A DNA stretch of 21,712 nucleotides from JBBIJH01 sp037446075 (GCA_037446075.1 JBBIJH010000028.1:1-21712), one strand, 5' to 3'; positions 6,293 to 15,580 are shown, counted from the stretch's first letter. A program made the numbers and translations. Notes: generated from the sequence alone by a model not told the origin.

Positions 6293-7987
6293 ATGAGACT
6301 CAGCAAGGCCTTCATTCCGACGCTCAAGGAGACACCCTCAGAAGCTGCGATCCCCAGTCATCAGTTGATGATTCGGGCTGGATTGATCCGTCCCTTGACC
6401 GCTGGGGTCTATTCGTTCTTGCCGCTTGGATATCGCGTGGCAAGAAAAGTAATGGAGATCATCCGAGAGGAGATGGATGCGATCGGCGGACAAGAGTTCC
6501 ATCTTCCCGCACTCAACCCGCTGGAGCTTTGGGAGGCAACGGGCCGTGTCGAGGCATTTGGCGACATTCTTTTTCAGGTGAAGAATCGCCCGTTAGTTCT
6601 TGCGCCGACACACGAAGAGGTCATTTGCTCCATTGCAAAGAATCATGTTAGATCGTATCGCGACCTGCCCCAGATCTGGTATCAAATCCAAACAAAGTTC
6701 AGGAATGAACCGCGCCCCCGCTCCGGTGTCCTGCGCGGGCGGCAGTTCATCATGAAAGATTCATACTCTCTCGACGCCACGGCCGAGGGACTGGATCACT
6801 CCTACAATCTCCACGCGGAAGCCTATAAGAAAATTTACACGCGGTGCGGACTCAAGTTCTTTGTTGTGGGGGCCTCGAGCGGAGCCATGGGAGGGACGGG
6901 ATCACAAGAATTCATGGTAGAGAGTGCAACCGGGGAAGACACCGTCGCGCTGTGCGACAATTGCGGCTATGCGGCGAATCTGGAGATCGCTACATCAAAA
7001 GTCCCGCGAGCACGGCGGAACGGTATAAGCCTGGAGCTTAAAGAGATTCACACGCCGAACGTCCGAACGATTGACGATCTTGCGAGGTTTTTAAGCGTCG
7101 GGACTGAGGTTCTGGCGAAGTCGTTGGTTTACAAGTCTGATGGGCAACCAGTCCTTATTTTAATGCTTGGGAATGACCAACTGAACGAGTCGAAACTGAA
7201 ATCCGTTCTTCCCGGAACTCTCGAGCCGATGGAGCCAGAAGAGTTGGCAGCACGGATCGGAGCTGAAGCTGGATCGATCGGTCCAGTCGGGCTGAGAGGA
7301 TTTCGGATCCTCTCAGACGAACGACTGCGAGGTGGCAACAACCTGATCAGTGGAGCGAACCGCACACACTACCATCTCGCGAACATCGATATGGAAAGAG
7401 ACGTACAAGTCGAGTGCTTCGCAGACCTAAGGACAGTCCAAGCAGGTGAGCCATGCATTCAGTGTGAGAAACCTCTGCGCATCGTGAACGCAATCGAAAT
7501 TGGCCATATCTTCAAACTGGGGACGAAGTACGCCGAGAGCCTAAGCGCCAATTTCCTCGACGAGAGAGGGGTCGAACGACCGATAGTTATGGGGAGTTAC
7601 GGAATCGGCGTTGAGAGGATCATTGCATCCTACATTGAGCAAAATCATGATGCTGCGGGGATTATGTGGAATAAAGCGCTTGCCCCATTCATCGTGCACT
7701 TGATAGCCGTGAACACCGATAAGGAGGAGCTCTTGTCAGCCTCAGATGAGCTCTACAAAGAATTGCAACAAGTGGGGATCAGCACTCTCTACGATGATCG
7801 ATTGGATGCGACACCGGGCTTCAAATTCAACGATGCTGACTTACTCGGGATGCCTCTTCAGTTGATCGTCGGCGAAAAGAATTTGAGGTACGGAAATGTC
7901 GAACTGAAGGACAGGAGAACGTCGAAACGAACGATTGTGAAAAAGCAAGAAGTCGTCGACGCCATCCTTCACTTCGTGAAATCTTGA
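6293..7987 (+). CDS. proS: Prolyl-tRNA synthetase, bacterial type with editing insertion
   Basis: Class II aminoacyl-tRNA synthetase that charges tRNA-Pro with proline in the cytoplasm. The 564-residue length is normal for the bacterial ProS with the INS editing domain. Motif 1 is in the LTAGVYSFLPLGYRVARKV region. Motif 2 is QTKFRNEPRPRSGVLRGRQF, followed by MKDSYS. The INS domain lies at roughly residues 225-390, between CDNCGYAANLEIA and a CIQC pair. Motif 3 is MGSYGIGVERIIAS. The C-terminal anticodon-binding domain carries LYDDRLDATPGFKFNDADLLGMP. ATG at 6293 has AGGAGA 4-9 nt upstream. It follows tRNA-Arg directly and precedes dnaE by 24 nt. Confidence 0.97.
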   Translation: MRLSKAFIPTLKETPSEAAIPSHQLMIRAGLIRPLTAGVYSFLPLGYRVARKVMEIIREEMDAIGGQEFHLPALNPLELWEATGRVEAFGDILFQVKNRPLVLAPTHEEVICSIAKNHVRSYRDLPQIWYQIQTKFRNEPRPRSGVLRGRQFIMKDSYSLDATAEGLDHSYNLHAEAYKKIYTRCGLKFFVVGASSGAMGGTGSQEFMVESATGEDTVALCDNCGYAANLEIATSKVPRARRNGISLELKEIHTPNVRTIDDLARFLSVGTEVLAKSLVYKSDGQPVLILMLGNDQLNESKLKSVLPGTLEPMEPEELAARIGAEAGSIGPVGLRGFRILSDERLRGGNNLISGANRTHYHLANIDMERDVQVECFADLRTVQAGEPCIQCEKPLRIVNAIEIGHIFKLGTKYAESLSANFLDERGVERPIVMGSYGIGVERIIASYIEQNHDAAGIMWNKALAPFIVHLIAVNTDKEELLSASDELYKELQQVGISTLYDDRLDATPGFKFNDADLLGMPLQLIVGEKNLRYGNVELKDRRTSKRTIVKKQEVVDAILHFVKS

Positions 7988-8011
7988 ATCAACCCTCTCT
8001 CAAATCACGTC

Positions 8012-11000
8012 ATGCCAGAGTTTGTTCACCTCCACAATCATTCTCACTACAGTCTTCTCGATGGGGCTTGCACGATTGACGCATTGATCGAGGCGGCAGT
8101 TGAAAACAAAATGGCCGCCCTTGCGCTTACCGATCACGGCGTGATGTTCGGCGCGCTGGAATTCTACAAGAAGGCAAAGCGAGCGGGAATAAAGCCGATC
8201 ATCGGGGTGGAAGCATACATCGTCACAAACGGCACTCGGTTCGATAAACTCCCAGGTGCACCGGGGAAGCGAAATGGAAAAGGGCGGGGCATCTATCACC
8301 ACATCGTCCTCCTTGTGAAGAATGAGCTGGGATACAGGAACTTGATGAAGCTGGTTACCTTCGGGCACACGGAAGGGTTCTACTACAAGCCTCGCATCGA
8401 TCTCGAATTACTCGCAAAGTACCGAGAAGGGCTCGTCGCTCTCTCGGGCTGCGTTGGAGGGGTTGTCTCTGCGCACCTCGTGGAACGGAACTACGATGAA
8501 GCACGAAAGGCTGCGACGACCTACAAAGAGATCTTCGGTGATGATTTCTACCTTGAGGTCATGAATCACGACTTCGAAAAGGAGAAAGCAGTCCATGACG
8601 GGATGCCCCGGCTGGCCATGGAACTCGGCCTCAAACTCGTCGGCTCAAATGATGTCCACTACATCCGAAGAGAGCACGCACTTGCTCATAACATCTTGCT
8701 TTTGATTCCCGAAGCATCGGTGGGAAACCCGCCGGATTACACCAAGCTCCGGTACGGCACGGATCAGTTCTACTTTCGGAGTGCAGATGAAATGGTTAAG
8801 GCCCTGAAAGATTTCCCCGGTGCGATCGAAACCTCCCTTGAAGTGGCTCAGAAGTGCAACCTTGAACTTCCACTGCGCAAGAGCCACATGCCAATGTTCC
8901 CTATGCCCGAGGACTCCGGGGCCACTAATCTGGACGAATACCTTGAAATCCTAGCGAAAAAAGGGCTTCAGCGGCGCTATAAGACCATTACAGAGGAAAT
9001 TCGAGCCAGACTGGACAATGAGGTCTCTACCATAAAAAAAATGGGCTATTCAGGCTATTTTTTGATAGTTCAAGATTTCATCAACGAAGCACGAAGAATG
9101 GGCGTGAGAGTTGGGCCGGGTAGAGGAAGCGCGGCTGGAAGCCTCGTTTCGTACGCCCTCGGAATCACGGACGTGGACCCTCTGAAGTACGATTTGCTGT
9201 TCGAACGGTTCCTGAATCCCGATCGAGTCTCGATGCCTGATATCGACGTTGACTTCGCCGATGACAAGCGCGAGCTGGTCATCAACTACGTGAAGGCAAA
9301 ATATGGCGAGGATTCCGTCTCCCAAATCATAACATTTGGGACTTTGCTTTCGAGAGCCGTGCTGAAGGACGTCGGGCGAGTGCTGGGTGTTTCTCTCGGT
9401 ACCATCGAATCGATTACAAAACAGATTCCAGTTTTTCAAGGCCGGGTGACGCCGCTGGCAGAGGCTCTTGAAACTGTGCCGGAGCTTAAATGGGTGAAAG
9501 ATACAAAGGACGAAAAAATCCGTCAACTCATTGATGTCTCCCTCGTGCTTGAGGGCCTTTGCCGCAACGCTTCCACTCATGCAGCCGGCATCGTGATCGC
9601 CCCGGGACCGATCATTGACTATGTTCCGCTCTACAAGACTCCGCAGACTGAGGTCATGACCCAGTACAATATGAAGGATCTCGAGGAGGCGGGCTTGCTG
9701 AAGATGGATTTTCTCGGTCTCAGGACTCTCACGGTCTTTGACCGAACCCTCCAGCTCATCAAACAAAGGACCGGTGTCGAGGTCGATCTCGACTCGATTC
9801 CTCTCGACGACCCGGAGACGTTTGAGTTGTTCTCCAAAGGCTTGACGGTGGGCGTGTTCCAATTTGAAAGTTCTGCGATGCAAGAGTATCTGAGAAAACT
9901 GCAGCCTAATTCGATCAACGATCTTGTCGCGATGAACGCGCTGTACCGACCTGGGCCGATGGAAATGATCGACGACTTCATCGCTCGAAAGCACGGGCGG
10001 GCGCGGATCGAGTACCTCCATCCCTCGCTGGAGGCGATTCTACGGGAGACTTACGGCATCATCGTGTACCAGGAGCAGGTGATCAAGATCGCTAGCGAGG
10101 TGGCGGGGTTCTCACTGGCAAAGGCCGACTTGATGAGAAGAGCGATGGGGAAGAAAGACAAGAAGCTCATGGCCAATTTGAAGAAAGAATTTGTTGCTGG
10201 TGCTATTGGCCGGGGCATCGATCGAAAAGTCGCGGGCGAAATTTTCGACTTGATTGAAAAATTCGCTTCCTACGGCTTCAACAAGTCACACAGTGTTGCA
10301 TACTCGATTATCGCATACCAGACTGCATACTTAAAGGCGCACTATCCGGCCGAATTCATGGCCGCGATTCTTACGAGCGAAATTGGGAACACTGACAAGA
10401 TTGTGCTCTTCATTAACGACTGCCGCAAAAACGGGATCAACGTCCTGCCGCCGGATGTCAACGAAGGTCAGTCCACATTCGTTGTCACTCAGGATGGCAT
10501 CCGGTTCGGCTTGAGCGCCGTGAAGAACGTGGGGGAGAGTGCGGTGAACGCGATCGTGAGGGAGCGAGAGAAGGCAGGAAAGTTTGAAAACCTCTTTGAT
10601 TTCTGCCGTCGCGTAGATCTCCGAATTGTGAACCGCAAGACAATCGAGAGCCTGATCCAGGCTGGGGCTTTCGATACACTCGAGCCAAACCGTGCTCGAC
10701 TGTTTGCTTCGGTAGAGAAGGCTCTGCAATACGCACAGAACTACCAAGCACATGCCGTCCGGGGACAGTCAAGTCTCTTTGATTTCTCTCCTCTGCAGAA
10801 AACTTCGCGGCTCATTCCTTCCATGCCCGAGGTTCTCGACTGGAGCGAGCAAGAGAAACTGGACCGCGAAAAGGCTCTCCTCGGTTTTTACGTCTCGGGC
10901 CATCCGCTCTTGAAATTTGAAGAGGAAGTGAATGTGTTTTCCACGGCGAGATTTGGTGTTCCGGAAGTGGTAAAACCAGGAACCACGGTGCGCGTTTGTG

Positions 11001-11482
11001 GAATCGTCTCTGGTGTAAAGAAAAAGGTAGACAAGAAAGGCAATCTGATGGCTTTCGTGACAATGGAAGATTTCACGGGCCGAGGCGAGTGTATCGTTTT
11101 TTCAGAGCCGTTCAAACAGTACGAGCGATACTTGCATCCGGATTCCATGATCATGGTAATCGGAAGAGGGGAGGTGAGTGGACCTTCGCTGCGAATCCTC
11201 GTTCAAGAAGTGTATCCGTTGGACAAGGTCAGGGAGAAGTTTACCAAGAGCATTATTGTCTCCTTCAACATTAACGATGTGCAGGAGAACACAATCGTAG
11301 AGCTTCGGAGGTTGATGGAAAAGCACCGAGGAACATGTTCGTGCTTTTTCAATGTTCTAGGAGGAGAGGCAGCGGGATCAAAGCTGTTTGCAACGAAGAA
11401 GTTTGTGGTGGAGCCTTCCGAGGAGTTCATCAATGAGCTGAAGCGAATCCTCGGTCCGGGCTCTGTGAAAATCGCTGGGTAG
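8012..11482 (+). CDS. dnaE: DNA polymerase III alpha subunit (DnaE)
   Basis: The replicative polymerase catalytic subunit, 1156 residues, a normal length for DnaE1. Domains in order: PHP (1-280), polymerase palm with catalytic D410 and D412 in PDIDVDF and D566 in KMDFLGL, fingers with GPGRGSAAGSLVSYALGITD and SYGFNKSHSVAYSIIAYQTA, a helix-hairpin-helix region around 830-880, and an OB-fold near 985-1070 (VRVCGIVSGVKKKVDKKG). All nine PHP metal ligands known from Thermus and Mycobacterium DnaE appear present: H8, H10, D17, H42, E67, H97, C147, D214, H216. The PHP may therefore proofread. ATG at 8012 has no strong ribosome site. It sits in a line with proS and trxA. No epsilon (dnaQ) gene is in the window. 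Confidence 0.97.
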   Translation: MPEFVHLHNHSHYSLLDGACTIDALIEAAVENKMAALALTDHGVMFGALEFYKKAKRAGIKPIIGVEAYIVTNGTRFDKLPGAPGKRNGKGRGIYHHIVLLVKNELGYRNLMKLVTFGHTEGFYYKPRIDLELLAKYREGLVALSGCVGGVVSAHLVERNYDEARKAATTYKEIFGDDFYLEVMNHDFEKEKAVHDGMPRLAMELGLKLVGSNDVHYIRREHALAHNILLLIPEASVGNPPDYTKLRYGTDQFYFRSADEMVKALKDFPGAIETSLEVAQKCNLELPLRKSHMPMFPMPEDSGATNLDEYLEILAKKGLQRRYKTITEEIRARLDNEVSTIKKMGYSGYFLIVQDFINEARRMGVRVGPGRGSAAGSLVSYALGITDVDPLKYDLLFERFLNPDRVSMPDIDVDFADDKRELVINYVKAKYGEDSVSQIITFGTLLSRAVLKDVGRVLGVSLGTIESITKQIPVFQGRVTPLAEALETVPELKWVKDTKDEKIRQLIDVSLVLEGLCRNASTHAAGIVIAPGPIIDYVPLYKTPQTEVMTQYNMKDLEEAGLLKMDFLGLRTLTVFDRTLQLIKQRTGVEVDLDSIPLDDPETFELFSKGLTVGVFQFESSAMQEYLRKLQPNSINDLVAMNALYRPGPMEMIDDFIARKHGRARIEYLHPSLEAILRETYGIIVYQEQVIKIASEVAGFSLAKADLMRRAMGKKDKKLMANLKKEFVAGAIGRGIDRKVAGEIFDLIEKFASYGFNKSHSVAYSIIAYQTAYLKAHYPAEFMAAILTSEIGNTDKIVLFINDCRKNGINVLPPDVNEGQSTFVVTQDGIRFGLSAVKNVGESAVNAIVREREKAGKFENLFDFCRRVDLRIVNRKTIESLIQAGAFDTLEPNRARLFASVEKALQYAQNYQAHAVRGQSSLFDFSPLQKTSRLIPSMPEVLDWSEQEKLDREKALLGFYVSGHPLLKFEEEVNVFSTARFGVPEVVKPGTTVRVCGIVSGVKKKVDKKGNLMAFVTMEDFTGRGECIVFSEPFKQYERYLHPDSMIMVIGRGEVSGPSLRILVQEVYPLDKVREKFTKSIIVSFNINDVQENTIVELRRLMEKHRGTCSCFFNVLGGEAAGSKLFATKKFVVEPSEEFINELKRILGPGSVKIAG

Positions 11483-11508
11483 GAATCCATATCTTGACAA
11501 GGAGCAAA

Positions 11509-11832
11509 ATGAAACCCATCGAGCTTACCGACACCAACTTCGAACAAGAGGTCCTTCAATCTACTTTACCTGTCCTGATTGATTTCTGGGCCGTCTGGTG
11601 TGGCCCGTGTCGCATCATATCACCCATCGTGGAAGAGATCGCAAAGGAATACAACGGCAAGCTCAAAGTGGGGAAAATCGACGTTGATTCCAATCCTAGA
11701 ATTTCAATGCAATACGGGATTCGCAGCATCCCAACACTTCTCCTTTTCAAGGACGGACGGGTCGTCGAACAGATCGTCGGAGCGGTTCCGAAGCGCGTAA
11801 TCATCGATAAACTCTCCCGCCACGTTCTGTGA
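11509..11832 (+). CDS. trxA: Thioredoxin
   Basis: A classical cytoplasmic thioredoxin of 107 residues that reduces protein disulfides and is itself reduced by thioredoxin reductase. The active site WCGPC has its cysteines at 31 and 34. The buried Asp (D25 in VLIDFW) and the cis-proline in SIPTLLLF are present, as is the FKDGRVVEQIVGA end. ATG at 11509 is chosen because AAGGAG stands at 11499-11504; an in-frame TTG at 11494 overlaps that site. It begins 26 nt after dnaE and may be the last gene of the proS-dnaE unit. No clear terminator follows. Confidence 0.95.
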   Translation: MKPIELTDTNFEQEVLQSTLPVLIDFWAVWCGPCRIISPIVEEIAKEYNGKLKVGKIDVDSNPRISMQYGIRSIPTLLLFKDGRVVEQIVGAVPKRVIIDKLSRHVL

Positions 11833-11899
11833 CCATTTCCCAAACGGCCTTCCCCCTTTTCGAAAACTGTGATCTAACGTCCGTTCCCGGTTTTTGAAT

Positions 11900-11928
11900 T
11901 TGATAATCGGCCAAGTTTTGACTATATT
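11900..11928 (+). promoter_or_regulatory. Sigma-70-like promoter of aspS
   Basis: TTGATA (11900-11905) and TATATT (11923-11928) each match five of six consensus bases and are separated by exactly 17 bp. Transcription would begin near 11935, about 40 nt before the aspS start. Confidence 0.5.
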
Positions 11929-11973
11929 TTTCAGCGAACGAGAACGCTTACACGATCCTTTCCAAAGGAAAAT

Positions 11974-13746
11974 TTGAAAGCCTTCAAGAAAAGAAGCCAC
12001 ACGTGTGGCGAGCTTCGACTGAGCGATGTGGGAAAAAGAGTTTCCCTCCTCGGTTGGGTGGATCGCCGCCGGGACCTTGGTGGGGTGATCTTCATCGATT
12101 TGCGTGACCGCTATGGCAAGACACAGGTTGTTTTTCAGCCGCAACACAACGAGAGTGTTTATCAGCAGGCAAAGGATCTTCGAAGCGAGTACGTCATCAA
12201 TGTGGTTGGGACGGTCGAGCGGAGACCCGCCGGGACTGAAAATCCGAACCTTGGAACGGGGGAGATCGATGTACGGGCGGATGAATTGACGATCCTGAGC
12301 AAAGCGGATTTGACGCCGTTCCCGATCGAAGACGAGATCGACGTGAGCGAGGAGCTTCGATTGAAATACCGGTATTTGGACTTGAGGCGAAAACCTCTTC
12401 AGAAGAATTTGCTCGCGCGCCATCGTGCGTACCAGATCGTGCGGAAGTATTTTGATGAGTTAGGTTTCGTAGAGGTCGAGACGCCGATTCTCATGAAGAG
12501 CACGCCAGAAGGGGCGAGAGATTATCTCGTGCCAAGTCGAATTCACCCCGGAAAGTTTTATGCGCTCCCTCAATCCCCTCAAACCTACAAACAGATTCTG
12601 ATGGTTGCCGGGTTCGACCGATATTATCAGATAGTGAAATGTTTCAGGGACGAGGACTTGAGGGCAGATCGCCAGCCAGAGTTCACACAGATCGATGTGG
12701 AGATGTCTTTTGTGGACGAAGAAGATGTTTTTGCAACGATGGAGGGTCTGATGCGTCGGCTCCTCAAGGAGTTGAAGGGATGCGACATCGCACTACCTTT
12801 TCCTCGCCTCACATACAGAGAAGCGATGGAGGGATACGGGACGGACAAGCCCGATCTTCGGTTCGGACTGAAACTCGTGAATGTTAGTGAAATTGTCGCG
12901 GACTCACCCTTCAGGGTGTTCAGCGAGAATGTGAAGAACGGAGGAGTTGTGTCAGGTCTTTTGGTTCCGAACGGTGCCAGCTTCACGCGAAGTCAGATTG
13001 ACAAGCTCGACGATCTATCAAAGAGCCTAGGGGCGCAGGGGCTGTTCTATTTCAAGAAGACTTCAGACGGCATTGAGAGTCCACTGGAAAAGTATCTCCC
13101 CCGCGAAAAACTCGAGGCCATTAATTTGAGGATGGGAGGGAAAACCGGGGACCTCGGGATCCTTATAGCCGACCGCTGGGAGAAAGCCTGCAATGTCCTC
13201 GGCAGCCTGCGCCTCGAGCTGGCGCAGCGACTGAATCTGATTCCGGAGGACTCGAGCAACTATCGGTTTGTCTGGGTTCTTGACTTTCCGCTTCTCGAGT
13301 GGAGCGAAGAGGAGAAGAGGTTCGTCGCTGTCCATCATCCTTTTACTTCTCCGAAGCTTGAAGATATTGAGCTGCTGGAGACAGACCCGGCGAGAGTCCG
13401 TGCGCGTTCGTACGACCTCGTACTGAATGGAAACGAAATCGCCGGGGGTAGCATTCGTATTCACGACCACGAACTGCAGTCGAAGGTGTTTGATCTTCTT
13501 GGAATCAGTCCCGAGGAGGCAAAGAAAAAGTTCGGCTTCTTATTGGAGGCCTTTCGGTTCGGCGCTCCACCGCACGGCGGCATTGCCTTCGGATTTGATC
13601 GACTTGTGATGTTACTGCAGGGAGAAAAGTCCATTCGGGATGTTATCGCCTTCCCGAAAACGAGTAGCGCCATGTCGCTGATGGATGACTCGCCGTCGGA
13701 AGTGGACCCAAAGCAACTCGAGGAATTGCGTATCAAAATCTCATGA
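11974..13746 (+). CDS. aspS: Aspartyl-tRNA synthetase, bacterial type
   Basis: Class II synthetase that charges tRNA-Asp, 590 residues, the usual length for the bacterial form with a GAD insertion. The N-terminal OB-fold anticodon-binding domain reads GWVDRRRDLGGVIFIDLRDR. The catalytic core has LPQSPQTYKQ, motif 2 FRDEDLRADRQPEFTQIDVE, the GAD domain at about 290-420, and motif 3 GIAFGFDRLVML, ending in FPKTSSAMSLMDDSPSEVDP. The Leu in RRRDLGG replaces the His seen in the non-discriminating Pseudomonas enzyme, which hints at a tRNA-Asp-specific enzyme (inference). The start is TTG at 11974: no ATG exists upstream in frame, and AAAGGA precedes it. Its stop overlaps the next gene (ATGA). Confidence 0.96.
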   Translation: MKAFKKRSHTCGELRLSDVGKRVSLLGWVDRRRDLGGVIFIDLRDRYGKTQVVFQPQHNESVYQQAKDLRSEYVINVVGTVERRPAGTENPNLGTGEIDVRADELTILSKADLTPFPIEDEIDVSEELRLKYRYLDLRRKPLQKNLLARHRAYQIVRKYFDELGFVEVETPILMKSTPEGARDYLVPSRIHPGKFYALPQSPQTYKQILMVAGFDRYYQIVKCFRDEDLRADRQPEFTQIDVEMSFVDEEDVFATMEGLMRRLLKELKGCDIALPFPRLTYREAMEGYGTDKPDLRFGLKLVNVSEIVADSPFRVFSENVKNGGVVSGLLVPNGASFTRSQIDKLDDLSKSLGAQGLFYFKKTSDGIESPLEKYLPREKLEAINLRMGGKTGDLGILIADRWEKACNVLGSLRLELAQRLNLIPEDSSNYRFVWVLDFPLLEWSEEEKRFVAVHHPFTSPKLEDIELLETDPARVRARSYDLVLNGNEIAGGSIRIHDHELQSKVFDLLGISPEEAKKKFGFLLEAFRFGAPPHGGIAFGFDRLVMLLQGEKSIRDVIAFPKTSSAMSLMDDSPSEVDPKQLEELRIKIS

Positions 13747-14084
13747 GGCGGCTTTCAGACCACAGAGATACGATGCGAGGACGAAGCGCACTAGGAGCTT
13801 TCCTACGAAGGCGAAAAGCAGCGTTCGGAGGCCAACTTGTTCCGGTGCTTTTCTTCGGTTCAGAGGCCCGCGGAGAGGCACATTCGGGATCCGACATCGA
13901 TTTCAATCTCCTTGCCAAGAAGAACACTGCAGGTGTCACCGAAAAAATAGTTAAGATCACAGGTGAAATTCTGCTTGGATATGAGATTGTTCTTTCACTG
14001 GTTTCCTCTGACCTCTCTGAAGAGCGGAAAACCGTTGAGCTAGGGTCCTTCTTCTGTGAAGCTGGGACGGGGGTGCCAATTTGA
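13743..14084 (+). CDS. Minimal nucleotidyltransferase (MNT), MntA-like antitoxin
   Basis: A 113-residue protein with the minimal nucleotidyltransferase fold of DNA polymerase beta type. The catalytic signature FFGSEARGEAHSGSDIDF is intact, with the GS pair and the DxD Asp pair. In characterised HEPN/MNT toxin-antitoxin pairs, the MNT protein inactivates its HEPN RNase partner by AMP transfer. The gene is followed, with a 4-nt overlap, by a HEPN-like reading frame, which is the expected order for such a pair. Its ATG at 13743 overlaps the aspS stop, so translation should be coupled to that of an essential synthetase. An internal ATG at 13773 is a possible alternative start. Family call is firm; antitoxin role is inferred from context. 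Confidence 0.8.
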   Translation: MRRLSDHRDTMRGRSALGAFLRRRKAAFGGQLVPVLFFGSEARGEAHSGSDIDFNLLAKKNTAGVTEKIVKITGEILLGYEIVLSLVSSDLSEERKTVELGSFFCEAGTGVPI

Positions 14085-14423
14085 TTGAGAATTGCCAAAA
14101 AGATCTCGCATGGCATCGCCTCGAGAAATCATTCCGGGCTTTTCCCCTCGGGGGAGAAAATTTTCCGGTCGGTTTCTATGAAGAGGCGATTGACGAGAGC
14201 TCTTACGCGGTTCTCACGGCCATGCGCGCTCTGCCTTCCCTTGAGGCATGTCGACGGCAAGCCTCACCATCGGGTAATCGTCGTTTTTCACAAACACCTT
14301 GTGAGAGAAAAGCTATCCGAGAAGAGCTACAACAAAGGGGTCCCAAAACTTATGAGACTCAAAGAAGATTCAGGCAACGGTAACTGTGTATCGGTACCGC
14401 CCGAAACCACGAAAAGGGGATGA
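14081..14423 (+). pseudogene. HEPN-domain protein, frameshifted partner of the MNT gene
   Basis: HEPN homology is split over two frames. The frame starting at TTG 14081, which overlaps the MNT stop, has IENCQKDLAWHRLEKSFRA and FYEEAIDESSYAVLTAMRAL, the typical first HEPN helices. After about 14240-14265 the similarity moves to the +1 frame, reading DGKPHHRVIVVFHKHLVREK, which matches the usual K-x-H-x-GV--F-x-KHFV segment. The usual Arg before the YYA-like motif is replaced (DESSYAV). No slippery site or in-frame stop suggests programmed shifting. The gene is either an inactive toxin remnant or carries a one-base sequencing error. GGGGGT at 14070-14075 could be its ribosome site. Confidence 0.65.
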
Positions 14424-14433
14424 AGAAAAAGTG

Positions 14434-14467
14434 AAGCCCCTGTCGAGCGAGCAGGGTCGGGGCTTTT
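14434..14467 (+). terminator. Intrinsic terminator after the aspS-MNT-HEPN unit
   Basis: Arms AAGCCCC (14434-14440) and GGGGCTT (14459-14465) pair over 7 bp and end in TTTT (14464-14467). An alternative inner stem, CCCTG/CAGGG, is possible. It separates the aspS unit from the HMG-CoA synthase operon. Confidence 0.65.
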
Positions 14468-14522
14468 CAGAGTACTTTCGGAAGAACAGAAGCAGGAAAC
14501 TTCTAAGCGCATAGGAGGTCAC

Positions 14523-15569
14523 ATGATCGGCATAGTTGGTTACGGCGCCTACCTTCCCCGGTACCGCATAAAGTCCGAAGCCATTGCAAGACAGTGGGGG
14601 ATGGACCCAGAGACAATCCACCGGGGTTTGCAACTGGTGGAGAAGACCGTTCCGGGGCAGGATGAGGATACGATTACGATCTCGGTGGCGGCGGCGAAGA
14701 ACGCTCTTCGTCGCGCACAGATCGATCCGAAGGAAATCGGCGCAGTCTACATCGGTTCGGAATCCCACCCTTACGCAGTGAAGCCGAGTGCTACAGTCTT
14801 GATCGACGCTTTGGGCATCGGTCCCCATGTTCATGTGGCAAGCTATGAGTTCGCGTGCAAGGCTGGAACGGAAGCGATGTATGTTGCCTACAGTCATGTG
14901 AAATCTGGTGAGATGAAGTATGCAATGGGGATCGGAGCGGACACCTCGCAGGGGGCGCCGGGAGATCCGCTTGAGTACGCCACCTCCGCCGGTGGCGCTG
15001 CATTCATCATGGGCGGCGAGCGTGTGGTGGCGGAGATCCTCTACACGCACTCCTACACTTCGGACACGCCTGATTTCTGGCGACGTGAAGGCGAATACTA
15101 TCCAAGGCATGGTGGCCGCTACACAGGCGATCCAGCCTACTTCCGACACATCATCGAGGCTGGCAAGGCCCTGTTGGAGAAATCTCGTATGTCACCAAGC
15201 GATTTCACCTACGCTGTCTTCCACATGCCCAACGGAAAATTCCCGATGGAAGTAGGCAAACGTCTTGGCTTCAAGAAAGAACAGCTTGAAGTCGGATGGG
15301 TTGTTCCGTGGATGGGCAACACCTACTCCGGCTCTTCGCCGATGGGCTTGGCCGCGATCCTCGATGTTGCCAAGCCGGATGCATTGATTTTCATGGTATC
15401 CTTCGGGTCCGGGGCGGGGAGCGATGGGTTTATTTTCCGCACGACGGATGAATTGCCAAAGATTCAAGGTCGCGCTGTGAAGCTCCGTGACATGCTTGAG
15501 AAGAACAAAATCTATCTGAGCTACGGCGAGTACGCCAAGTTTCGTCAGAAAATTAAACTCAACGAATAA
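14523..15569 (+). CDS. Archaeal-type 3-hydroxy-3-methylglutaryl-CoA synthase
   Basis: A 348-residue condensing enzyme of the archaeal HMG-CoA synthase family (TIGR00748 type), which joins acetyl-CoA and acetoacetyl-CoA to HMG-CoA. The catalytic triad appears intact: E80 in GSESHPYAVKP, C112 in YEFACKAGTEA, H234 in FHMPNGKFP. The late GSGAGSDGFIF is the family's CoA-site glycine segment. ATG at 14523 has a perfect AGGAGG 4 nt upstream. It is the first gene of a tight operon with thiolase and DUF35, the order and partners of the archaeal channeling complex. Bacterial mevalonate pathways more often use a different, eukaryote-like synthase. A related KAS III-like acyl transfer or the reverse cleavage cannot be excluded. 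Confidence 0.85.
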   Translation: MIGIVGYGAYLPRYRIKSEAIARQWGMDPETIHRGLQLVEKTVPGQDEDTITISVAAAKNALRRAQIDPKEIGAVYIGSESHPYAVKPSATVLIDALGIGPHVHVASYEFACKAGTEAMYVAYSHVKSGEMKYAMGIGADTSQGAPGDPLEYATSAGGAAFIMGGERVVAEILYTHSYTSDTPDFWRREGEYYPRHGGRYTGDPAYFRHIIEAGKALLEKSRMSPSDFTYAVFHMPNGKFPMEVGKRLGFKKEQLEVGWVVPWMGNTYSGSSPMGLAAILDVAKPDALIFMVSFGSGAGSDGFIFRTTDELPKIQGRAVKLRDMLEKNKIYLSYGEYAKFRQKIKLNE

Positions 15570-15580
15570 GGAGTCGCACT

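Noticed and set aside
9050..10021. Long minus-strand frame of 323 codons inside dnaE
   Set aside because: It lies antisense to the conserved polymerase core and has no recognisable domain; a shadow of codon bias.
11840..11898. Terminator after trxA
   Set aside because: AACGG and CCGTT before a TTTTT run could pair, but the stem is only 5 bp with a loop of more than 35 nt.
14230..14270. Programmed frameshift joining the HEPN frames
   Set aside because: No slippery codon with in-frame stop or internal Shine-Dalgarno site is seen, unlike the prfB site in the same window.
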